The notes under the pieces were generated by a model. It was not told the origin of the DNA. It was given only the letters and a program-made list of their open reading frames with translations, and ran no database searches. From positions 186,001-250,000 of the forward strand of contig SWDT01000026.1 of the NCBI GenBank assembly GCA_009193035.1: a stretch of DNA of 64,000 nt, read 5' to 3'. Below, in pieces: positions 55,493 to 64,000 of the stretch. The stretch is from Halicephalobus mephisto. Taxonomy: Eukaryota; Nematoda; Chromadorea; Rhabditida; Panagrolaimidae. Numbering within the stretch: the first letter of the stretch is position 1; each line of letters begins with the position of its first letter. A program made the position numbers and the translations under genes.

Positions 55493-58274
55493 TCATTCGT
55501 CGGTTGACTGGACGGATTCTTGGGCGTTATTGGTCATAGTATCGTCAAGTTCGTTTTCTTGGAACAGAAAATAATTACATCCGAGGCATTTGCACACGAC
55601 TTCCAAAAAGGAGACTTGATCAACATGATAATCTGATGCAGAAATAGGAACGCCCTGAAATCATACAAATTAATTATATAATTATGTTTTCAACAAACCT
55701 TTTGGAAATCAAAATAATGGTGGAAAACCGAAGCAAGACCATAAGTGTTTTCCACCAACTTTGCAACGAATTCTTCTTGATCTGTTTGAGACTTGTTAGA
55801 CAAATCAGGAAATTTCGAATCCATCTCATTTTTAAATTTACAGTCATGTTGGTAAAAAATGTTCCATTTGTCTCCTCTTTCAAGCCTTGCTTTTTTCTTA
55901 TATTTTCTAATTAAAGAAAAATTCTGCTCTTCGAAATATTCTATCGCTCCACGAGGAATTATCTTTTGTCTAATTTGAAGAAACTGATCACTTTTTTGTT
56001 TCTAAAAAATAGGTAAAATATTTTCAAAATAAAAATCTCTTCAATTTTATCAAGATTAAAATTAAAAGAGCAAATATTAGAAATCGTTTTATAGTTAATA
56101 AACAAAAGAAGCAAGTTATTTATGATAGTTTTAAACTAACTGTTGGATCGGGCACCTAGCCTTAATGGGAAGTGCAACCAACCGGGAACGCTTGGTCCCG
56201 AACGGATTGCCTTAGTATCAATAAAGAACGTTTGGTCCCGAACGGATTGCCTTAGTACCAATAAAGAACGCTTGGTCCCGAACGGATTGCCTTAGTACCA
56301 ATAAAGAACGCTTGGTCCCGAACGGATTGCCTTAGTATCAATAAAGAACGCTTGGTCCCGAACGGATTGCCTTAGTATCAATAAAGAACGTTGGGTCCCG
56401 AACGGATTGCCTTAGTATCAATAAAGAACGTTTGGTCCCGAAAGGATTGCCTTAGCACCGACAAGAGAACATACAGTTCCTCTTAGCGGGAAATTGAGAT
56501 ATGTTTATGTTTATGTCGATTTCGACATAGGGAATTATTCTTTGTACTGTGCTAAAGGAGTTATTTAATAAACTCTTCTTATATTATTGTCTCTTCTCAT
56601 CCAGACGTGAGTCACTCGGCGTGACAGATCTAACACTAACCAAGTCTATACAACTATTGAAAAGCTATAGGGGGCTTAAACTTATGTCTCTTATATAATT
56701 TCTAATAATATTTTTACTCAATGTCTATTAAAAATCTCAAATTCTATTCAAAAAATTATCCAAATTACTCACCAACTCCATCTTTTCCTCTTTCAAATCG
56801 GTGTTCTCCTTTAGAATTTTTATATAATCTTCTAATTTTTTTTCTTTTTCTTCTTGAAGTTGTCTTAGTTCTTTTTCTTCTTGAAGCTGTCTTAGTTCTT
56901 TTTCTTTTTGAAGTTCTCTTAGTTCTTTTTCTTCTTGAAGTTTTCTTAGTTCTTTGTCTTTTTCTTCTTGAAATTCTCTTAGTTCTTTTTCTTCTTGAAG
57001 TTTTCTTAGTTCTTTTTCTTTTTCTTCTTGAAGTTTTCTTAGTTCTTTTTCTTCTTGAAGTTTTCTTAGTTCTTTTTCTTTTTCTTCTTGAAGTTTTCTT
57101 AGTTCTTTTTCTTCTTGAAGTTTTCTTAGTTCTTTTTCAAATTGAAAATGTTCCTTCGTTCGATTTGGTGAAAGTTGTGACTGTTTCTTTATGGAAGTTG
57201 CTTTAATCGATACATCACCTGCATTTGTCTGATATTCTGAAAAATAAATAAAAATTTTACTGAAGTAATAGCTTCGCACAAGTACAATTCATCTCGCCGA
57301 ACGCCATTGCCCACTGTATTCCACAATCTGGCTAATAAAATATGAAACTGATTTATTACATATCAATATTTATTAAATATCATAAGTAATGTTCAAAAAT
57401 TCAATAAACATGATTATTAGGCATTTAGAATGTTTCAGAACAGTTGAAAAAGTATTTAAACATTGTAAGCTCAGGATCATCAAAAATTGAAAAATTAAAA
57501 TCTTATTGTCGGTTAAACTCAGAGCATTTTTTATACTTTCTGACAGGCTTATATTATTGTTGGATCGTCGCTGGGGAATCCGGATCCGCGTGTAAATAGA
57601 AATAAAGGGGAACAACTTTATTTGTGGCCTCAGGCATGAGATAAATATAACTTTAGCACAACTATTGCGCAATCTCGAAATTGCCGCCAAAAAGGCGATC
57701 GTACGCCTTTCGTCGGTCCTCAGGGTATTTTCCTTCGGGACCGACGCGGTGTGGCTTGCGCTCAAATAGATTACGCACAATCCAACAATTATAATAGTTT
57801 GAGTGGTATTTTTACAACTATTGAGGTGTGCGTTATTTATTATTCATGATATTAAAGTTCATAAACTTACTTGTTGAACAAAGTATTGTTTTAGGTGTTT
57901 CATGGTGGTTTTCTTTACTTACAATTAGTTCGACTTTGGAGCCAGTGTCAATTCTCAAGTTCCATTTAACATGGTTGTCTCGCACTTTGTCCTTCGCTGT
58001 TACAACATTGTAGAATCTAATTATATCTCCATTTGAGTGCTTATAATCGTCTTCATGGTTGATCCGGAAGGCAGTACAAACAACTCCTACTCTATCGCTT
58101 GTTTGACAATTTATAAAAATGCGATCCTTATCGTTATTACGAAAATAAGATTTCAGATATAAAACTACGGTACTGAAATATCTTATAAACAGAACTTTTA
58201 TTAGAATAAACCTACCAATATTGGTCTTCTTTGTAACTATTAATTTCCTCGGACGATGTTAACTTATAATCCAT
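55493..58274 (-). CDS. Unrecognised 429-aa protein with a repetitive coiled coil
   Basis: Exons (minus): 58274-58216, 58172-57871, 57236-56773, 56001-55699, 55654-55493. Splice sites and phases all agree (1290 nt). Residues 1-125 or so are a compact, beta-rich domain (TVVLYLKSYFRNNDKDRIF; NGDIIRFYNVVTAKDKV), which may be an OB-like nucleic-acid fold, my inference only. Residues about 145-265 are a charged coiled coil built of ELRKLQEEKE repeats. The last 155 residues form a separate mixed domain (QIRQKIIPRGAIEYFEEQNF; ENTYGLASVFHHYFDF), ending in a C-x-C-LGC motif and an acidic tail. No stop or frameshift. Introns 2 and 3 each carry a solo LTR. Its position between a Maverick protease relic (overlapping its 3' end) and a Maverick polymerase relic suggests cargo of that element or a host gene the element landed beside. 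Confidence 0.75.
56141..56635 (+). mobile_element. Solo LTR, 495 bp, CTAAC target duplication, with a 40-bp minisatellite
   Basis: Starts TGTTGGATCGGGC, ends CAGATCTAACA, flanked by CTAAC at 56136-56140 and 56636-56640. Seven 40-bp units fill 56181-56460, nearly identical (GAACGCTTGGTCCCGAACGG and GATTGCCTTAGTATCAATAAA pieces). AATAAA at about 56568 and a T-rich stretch near the end fit an R/U5 region. No internal retrotransposon sequence remains. It lies in intron 3 of the 429-aa gene, opposite strand. Confidence 0.88.
57558..57787 (-). mobile_element. Solo LTR, 230 bp, ATTAT target duplication
   Basis: Plus-strand ends TGTTGGATCG and AATCCAACA; ATTAT flanks at 57553-57557 and 57788-57792. 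Its reverse complement is related to 38472-38699 (shared GGTCCCGAAGG, CCTGAGGACC, ACGTACGAT-like and GATTGCGCAATA words). On the minus strand AATAAAGTTGTTCC lies near the 3' end. It lies in intron 2 of the 429-aa gene. Confidence 0.88.
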
Positions 58275-58299
58275 TTTGGAAAATTATCGGGATGTAATT

Positions 58300-59187
58300 G
58301 TAATCAGTTTTTCGATCTACTTTATTCTCTGATCTCAAAATTGGATAGTTAGACAATGATTATAAAATGTGATATAAAAAACAATTTATAAACGCGTACA
58401 ATACACCTAATACAATTTTCGGATTATTTCGGGAAATAGGTGTTTTGTATCTTTTTGAGCAGAAAAGATTGTTAAAGAACACCAAAAGTATCAACTAGAA
58501 GTGATTTTCGCTCATCAAGTCTAGCTTTTAAAAGGGATGTCGAGGGGAGTATCCTACGTTCATGTCTCTCAACACTTTTTATATTAGTTTAACTAACATT
58601 TTTGAAGTATAGATTATTTGTACTTGATTGTTTTTCTTTCATTTGTATGTCTCAATATAGCAACAGACAGTGTTATCAAGTCATAAATGATAATTTTAAC
58701 AAATGGACAAGCCTTAGTGAGATTTTATCACTTTTTTCGAGGAATATCTTCTTTGTGATTGATAATATTGAGTTCGTATAGGCACTTTTTACATTTCATA
58801 AACATACTTACATGACAATTTATCACCTCTTCCTAGGTGTGACTTAGATTATTTCGTTTCAATAAAGAAATTTATATTTCTTAGCAAACATGAGAAAAAA
58901 TTAAGTCGTAAAAATTTATTAATCATAAATGACGACCTTCATTTTACAACTAGCATCCAACGATTCAACTTTTGAGTATTTATTTCTACAAGAGTTTTTA
59001 TGTAAGAAGTATAAAATAGGAATTGTGAAATTAGATGGCTATTTAGAAATTAAGAGTAAAATAAAAAAATCATACAAATATTAAATTCTTCTACTCAATG
59101 AAAGTGATCAAAATAATAATGAAAAGAACGAAGATTATGATATAGAACTTCAAAAAGATAATTCGACTTCCTCGAACTGTTACTCAG
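58300..59187 (+). other. AT-rich region with short coding-like remnants, probably Maverick-derived
   Basis: A 44-codon frame from the ATG at about 58649 (MSQYSNRQCYQVINDNFNKW) and a 51-codon frame from about 58930 (MTTFILQLASNDSTFEYLFL) have protein-like composition. The MTTFILQLASND start is reminiscent of Polinton capsid-type openings, but this is weak. No complete gene. Confidence 0.3.
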
Positions 59188-59201
59188 GTAATACCAATAA
59201 C

Positions 59202-59543
59202 TTCTTCTTGATCCGTTTTTCCCTGTTCATGGGTTGGGTTTTTTGAATCTGGCTCTTCAAATCGCTCGATCTTGTGCCATTTCTGGTTTTAAACCTACTT
59301 GTAGTCTTCAGGAACTAGCTTCTTTAACCCCTTCCGCTTCATTCGGGGTAGCCCTCGCTCACTTTTTACAAGTATCAGGCGGGGTACTTGCACGTCGCTT
59401 CTGCAGAACGCCCTAGCCTGCGTTTTGGATATCCTAGACTCTATCATTTTAATCTTGGCTTAATTTTATAACCGGCTGCCTACCTGACGTTAACCCTCTT
59501 CCTTTCTCAACACGGGCTTGGGATCGGCCATGGCGTAGTTCAA
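59202..59543. mobile_element. 342-bp GC-richer insert flanked by a 14-bp direct repeat
   Basis: GTAATACCAATAAC occurs at 59188-59201 and again at 59544-59557. The DNA between is far less AT-rich than its surroundings and has an open plus-strand frame of 60 codons (59234-59416), but I recognise neither protein nor RNA. The long flanking repeat is what a target-primed retro-insertion or a repair-captured fragment leaves. Confidence 0.6.
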
Positions 59544-59607
59544 GTAATACCAATAACATTGATAATATTTTTATTACTTGCAATTTAATTGAAGATTGCT
59601 ATGTTGA

Positions 59608-59772
59608 TGATCGGAACGACGATAACGCCACCGATCCAGAGAGACTGCTAACAGTCTTAGCAAAGATTTATCGATCGTATTGCGTTTTTTATTTTGTAAC
59701 GTGTCTATAAGGTTTAATTACCCAAGTTTGAGTGTTCGGAATAAAGTGCCGAGGAGAACAACATTTCGAACA
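59608..59772 (+). mobile_element. 165-bp TG...CA element, GTTGA target duplication
   Basis: Starts TGATCGGAACGACG and ends ACATTTCGAACA, flanked by GTTGA at 59603-59607 and 59773-59777. It matches the two ends of 11182-11682 without that element's middle. AATAAA is present near the right end. Confidence 0.8.
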
Positions 59773-59990
59773 GTTGATAAAAAATTTTAAATTCAATTTA
59801 TAGATTTAGACCTAATGATGAAATAGATATCCTTCATCACTATAAGGTAGAAATAAATCCTAAAAATATTATTTATCGTGAAGTAACTAATAGATCAAAT
59901 AAAATAAATTTGAAATTGATAGATATTAACAATACTTTGATTAATTTTTAAAATGTTAACGTTTTTATTGAATTGGATTTGAAAGAAATA

Positions 59991-60218
59991 TCATAAGGAA
60001 ATTTTATTATTTTCGGTATGCGGAGGAATTATCTTAAATCCAGAACCTGTTATATATTTGTCATTTTTTCCCACTAAATAATTGATAAATTCTTTATTTG
60101 CCTGTGTTAATTTCTTTTTTCTAGGCTTTTTTGATGAGACTTTATTTTTATCTTTATTCGATTTCTCAGTTGATTCATCACCATCAATCACTGGCTTAGT
60201 CACTTTGATTATTATCAT
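59991..60218 (-). CDS. Small basic ORF, 75 aa, unrecognised
   Basis: Starts MIIIKVTKPVIDGDESTEKS, followed by a very lysine-rich centre (KKPRKKKLTQ) and a FKIIPPHTENN end. It lies within the Maverick debris upstream of the polymerase relic, on the opposite strand. It may be a remnant of a Maverick protein or chance. Composition is AT-rich. Confidence 0.3.
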   Translation of the reverse strand: MIIIKVTKPVIDGDESTEKSNKDKNKVSSKKPRKKKLTQANKEFINYLVGKNDKYITGSGFKIIPPHTENNKISL

Positions 60219-60639
60219 TATGAACCTTAATCAATTCAATTTTATTACTATTTTCATCGAATAGTTTATACTTAGTACTTTTTTAGTCATCGAGAATACC
60301 AACATTATTTATTATTTTAAAGTTTTTAATCTTATTAGTTCGTCTAAAATATGATTGATTTTATTGTATTCGTCTTCATTCCCGGCTTGATAAGACGCTG
60401 TTGATGATTGAAGCATTTCTAATAGTGAATTTGGATTCTAAGATGATAATTCGCTAGAGCAAACTCACCTTAGGTGATATATTTCCATTCAAAGAATCTA
60501 TTTTTTGATTATAAAGAATTTTAAAATACTACAAAAGACACCGTTTATGAAAATGAAAATAATTCAGTTAGTATCAATGAGTATTTGGAAAAAATTGAGA
60601 AAAGAAACTGATTATTTTCTAAAGATTATTAATAAACAA

Positions 60640-61085
60640 GTGAATGTTTTTTGAAAAAGGAATTAGAGGTGGAATGGTAAATGCCGTGAAAAGATATGTA
60701 AAAGCTAACAATAAATATTGGAAGATTATAATTCTGATCAAGCAAGTAAATATTTAATGTACTTAGATGCAGATAATTTATATGGTTGGGCGATGATTCA
60801 AAAACTACCTCATAACGAGTTAAGATTTGAGGAAAATTTTAATTCTGATTTGCCTATTGATGAGTTAAAGAAATGCATCAAAGAGATAAATAAAATAGGA
60901 AAAGGATGTATTTTGAAAGTAAACTTAGAGTATCCAAAAGAATTACATGATGAATACAATGATTTCTCATTCTGCCCACAAAATACCAGTGTAAATAAAA
61001 AGTATCAAAACTAATGAATACGCTTTTTGATAAAGAGAAGTACGTAATCCACTATAAAAATCTGATCCAAGTACTGGATCAGTGG
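60640..61085 (+). pseudogene. Fragment of Maverick/Polinton protein-primed DNA polymerase B
   Basis: Pieces in order: EKGIRGGMVNAVKRYVKANN, a one-base frame change near 60715, then SKYLMYLDADNLYGWAM, LKVNLEYPKELHDEYNDFSF, and after a stop and frame change DKEKYVIHYKNL. These match the region of the protein-primed polymerase that includes the YLDxNNLYGWAM motif. Only about 150 codons of a 1000-residue protein remain; nothing of the exonuclease or the rest of the palm is seen in the window. Confidence 0.8.
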
Positions 61086-61537
61086 ATATCACGCTACAAT
61101 GACCCAAGGAATTAGGTGTTTAGTTTCCTAGTATCTTATGTTTGTAATTGCATCGTTTGAAATTGTAAAGCGAACACTGTAATAAGCGAAACAAATACTC
61201 AAAAAAAGAATTATTTTTTCTGGCAATCATACATGAAAAAAATTTATTTCAAAAGTAGTAAAATATTCTAATTTGAAAAATTAGATTTACTTTTGCTATG
61301 ATGTCATTTTTGCTATCCATAATTACTGTAACTAATTTGGTAATTTCATTACTATTAAGATCTTTAACAATTTTCGTTCTAAAAATTTATTTTTTATTTT
61401 TGAATTTTTTCTTGATCGTTTATTTATGACGTTATTTTCGTGATCTTTTTGGACTTTTACGACAGGATTTGATTTTACATTCCATGAAATTATCATCAAT
61501 GATCAACTTTTATGTTAGATTCGGACTACATTCGGGT

Positions 61538-61736
61538 TGTCGCGACATTAAGCGTAGCGAGAAAGGAGCGATCGTTCAGGAGAAACGATTCTGGTTCCAG
61601 GAATGGAATGGAAAAGGTTGCTCTCGTAGCTTAAGAGAAAAGCACTTGCCCGGATAGCAAGACGATGTCTGCCGAGAGATGTTTTTCCTTCCATATTAGT
61701 CTCGGGCTAGATGAGGCCAGATCTAGTTTTCCGACA
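61538..61736 (+). mobile_element. Second copy of the tRNA-like TG...CA element, CGGGT target duplication
   Basis: Starts TGTCGCGACATTAAGCG, ends TTTTCCGACA, flanked by CGGGT at 61533-61537 and 61737-61741. The cloverleaf has lost about 10 nt, including the B box, so this copy could not be transcribed from it. It lies upstream of the ground-like gene. Confidence 0.85.
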
Positions 61737-61992
61737 CGGGTTTTGACAAATTAAACATGACGGATCTTGTTTGATTTACTTTGCAAAGAATGAAATTAAT
61801 CAAAACGAGAAAAAATTAAATTGTCCGAAATCCAAAAAAGATAAATAATGTCCGATTGAGATTGGATAAAGCTGGCCGATTGCAGTCAGAAATTTTCTAA
61901 ACTTGTTCGACTTTTAAAAAAAATAAAATTTGCAGATCTCGGATTCAAGATAAAAAAATCCTGTTCTTAATTATTTTTTGCTTTTTTTTAAA

Positions 61993-63903
61993 ATGAATCT
62001 GTTGTCGAAAATTTTATTTTTTATTTTATTTGTTTTTTCAAAATCTCAGGTTTGAATTTTTAAAAATTAATCGATTTCAAAAATTTCTTAAAATTCATTA
62101 ATTTCAATTTTTTCGGATTATTTAATGTAAAAATTAAGTAATTTAGAAATTTTGAAAGTTATTTATTTTTGAAATTTTCAAAATTTATTTATTTTTGGAA
62201 TTTTTAAAATTTATTATTTTTGGAATTTTAAAAAATTAAGTAATTTAGAAATTTTTAAAGTTATTTATTTTTGAGATTTTTAAAATTTATTTATTTAGAA
62301 AGATGTACTTGAGGTTGAAACTGATATGAACGGAAAAATAATTCTTCCTTTTACAAAATCCGAAGATGGTCCTGAAGCGATTTTTGAAAATAAAACAGAA
62401 CTGAAAAAAGAACGCAGTCTTACTGTAAGTTTTTAAATTGGAAAATTGACTATGAAGTAGTTTAGGAATTCGAATTAGGAATCCAGCCTTCTGCAGGACC
62501 TGAGTCGGCCTACGGTCATCCAGCAAGAAGATACAAAAATAAAGAAGACATTTCAGTTACCGTTTTTCCGACTTCAGGATCGGCAACATTGAAACAAATG
62601 AAAATAGATATCGCAGCTGTGAATGGAGTATCCAGTTTTCCACTTCGGGATTCAGAAAATGACCCTGATCCAGATCCCTTTGCTTTGAAGAGAAGAATCG
62701 TCCCGGATGCTTACGGTGCTTCTCCGATCAAGAAACCCGGATTCGAATTCATCTCGAGACAGCTAAAAAAGAAAATCAAAGATAATACAGACGCTACAAG
62801 TGTTCCATCAACTACTTTATCAACCAATCCACCAACTACTTCATCAACCAATCCACCAACTACTTCATCAACCAACTCATCGACGAATTCAATAATTTCT
62901 TCATCAACAAATTCACCAACTTCTTCAACAACGCCTTCATCAACCATTCCATCAACTCCTTCATCAAACCTTCCATCAACGAAATCAGAAAACTCAATTT
63001 TAGCTCAATTGACTTCTGAAATCCCAACGATAGTTCATCCAAGAAAAGTGAGATAAATCATGATTTCCTTAGCTTTTACAGTACTTTGTTCAAATAAATT
63101 ATTTCTTTTGCTTCTGCCTTGCTTGAATCAAGATTTACTTTATAGAAATCAAAAAAGAGAAAGAATCTTCCAAGACAACTAGCAGCTCCAACGGCAAATG
63201 GAGGATTCAAAAGTGGAGAAATCGTAGAATCCGCTTTTCCTCTTCCTAATTGTTACAGAACTGGCGGAGGTTAGTTTTTTAAAAATATTTAAAAAAAACT
63301 TTTTTATTTAAAAAAAATTTTAAAGAATTTTCTATTTAGAAAAATATTTTAAAAAAATCTTTTTATTTTAGAAAATTTTCTATTAAAAAAAGTATTTTAA
63401 AAAAACTTTTTTATTTTAGGAAATTTTATATTTAAAAAATATTTAAAAAAATTTTTTTTTATTTGAGAAAATGTTTAAAAAAAATGTATTTTTAGATAAA
63501 TCTATAAAGAGTAATTTTTTATTTTAAAATAAATTTAAAAAATAATTTTCTATTTTAAATAAAAAATAACTTTGTATTTTAAATTAAAAGTAATTTTACA
63601 GGGTTTTTATGTTGTAACAGACAACTTGAAGAATTGATCTACAGATCGAATACTTACGTCAAGGATAAAAATCTTTCGAAATGCAATATCCAGGCCTTCG
63701 TTCAGAATCTGGACGAACGCGCTAAGGACGTCTTCGGAACCACTTTCGAAATCATCATAGGAACAGGAGATTTCGCTTCGAAAATCAGATTCAAAGATAA
63801 TTTAGTCTGCAAAACCATCGCTGACAACAAAGTGATTCTGATTTGGGCGACTCCGGAACCTTATTCTTTGACTGAATCTAATACTCCTTTGTCTTTCACT
63901 TGA
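61993..63903 (+). CDS. Secreted ground-like domain protein
   Basis: Exons: 61993-62049, 62299-62424, 62466-63047, 63146-63269, 63602-63903; phases agree, 396 aa. Exon 1 is a signal peptide (ILFFILFVFSKSQ). The middle has a linker of about 75 residues of Ser/Thr/Pro/Asn repeats (STNPPTTS units, 62800-62990), a likely O-glycosylated spacer. The C-terminal ground-like domain is complete: PNCYRTGGG, then FLCCNRQLEELIY, CNIQAFVQNLDERAKDVFG, FEIIIGTGDFASKIRF, LVCKTIADNKVILIWATPEP. The ground-like family is nematode-specific and related to Hedgehog-related (Warthog/Groundhog/Quahog) proteins; it has no autoprocessing domain here. AATAAA follows at 63924. Confidence 0.93.
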
Positions 63904-63928
63904 TTTAAGTTACTGTAATTGTTAATAA

Positions 63929-64000
63929 AGTAGAACTTGAATATAAAGTACCCCTTGGAACAGGGCAAAGCGTATCTTATAACAAAGGATATGTTATATC
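63929..64000. mobile_element. Left end of a second pogo-like MITE, cut by the window edge
   Basis: AGTAGAACTTGAATATAAAG and TATCTTATAACAAAGGATAT match the MITE at 40525-40682. It abuts the AATAAA of the ground-like gene and may supply part of its 3' end. Confidence 0.65.

Noticed and set aside
56181..56460. A CRISPR array
   Set aside because: The 40-bp units are directly adjacent with no unique spacers, lie in an LTR, and the genome is eukaryotic.
56721..57206. A 161-codon plus-strand Leu/Phe/Val-rich frame
   Set aside because: It is antisense of the ELRKLQEEKE repeat; the minus-strand frame is supported by splice joins on both sides.

Overview
The window looks like a nematode nuclear chromosome, most likely Caenorhabditis or a close relative. 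The reasons are: very AT-rich spacers with long phased A/T runs; compact exons with GTAAGT donors and TTTCAG acceptors, some introns being only 43-44 nt; AG acceptors placed just before start codons, as in spliced-leader trans-splicing; and a gene set of muscle myosin, an unc-62 (Meis/Homothorax) homologue, a nematode chemoreceptor, DUF1647, DUF229 and ground-like proteins. Many genes are interrupted, so I rebuilt exon chains by hand and required splice phases to agree.

Layout. 2.1-10.4 kb (minus): complete muscle myosin heavy chain gene, about 1961 aa, with a 3.2-kb rod exon and two interchangeable converter exons. 10.4-17.9 kb: spacer with a decayed LTR-like element and tandem repeats. 17.9-28.6 kb (minus): unc-62, nine coding exon positions, two alternative exons for the start of the homeodomain, and large repeat-filled introns. 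28.6-34.7 kb: A/T-periodic and minisatellite DNA with one unrecognised exon-like frame. 34.8-39.0 kb: a lone terminal exon of striatin next to a broken RTE-type LINE and a nest of LTR-like repeats. 39.8-43.3 kb: a 41-aa cysteine-ended ORF, a MITE, unassigned frames and a five-exon chemoreceptor (minus). 43.8 kb: a short TG...CA element carrying a tRNA-like cloverleaf. 45.8-49.0 kb (minus): DUF1647 gene. 49.1-50.6 kb: satellites. 50.9-54.8 kb (plus): DUF229 gene. 55.1-61.1 kb: decayed Maverick/Polinton fragments (protease, protein-primed DNA polymerase) around an intact unrecognised five-exon gene (429 aa, coiled coil) with a solo LTR in each of two introns. 62.0-63.9 kb (plus): secreted ground-like protein.

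The genes do not form one pathway. The themes are internal exon duplication used for protein diversity (myosin converter, homeodomain) and heavy layering of mobile DNA, with several exact target-site duplications. The best candidates for something undescribed are the 429-aa gene inside the Maverick debris, the myosin converter exon pair, the cloverleaf-bearing TG...CA element, and a strong intronic hairpin between the two homeodomain exons.
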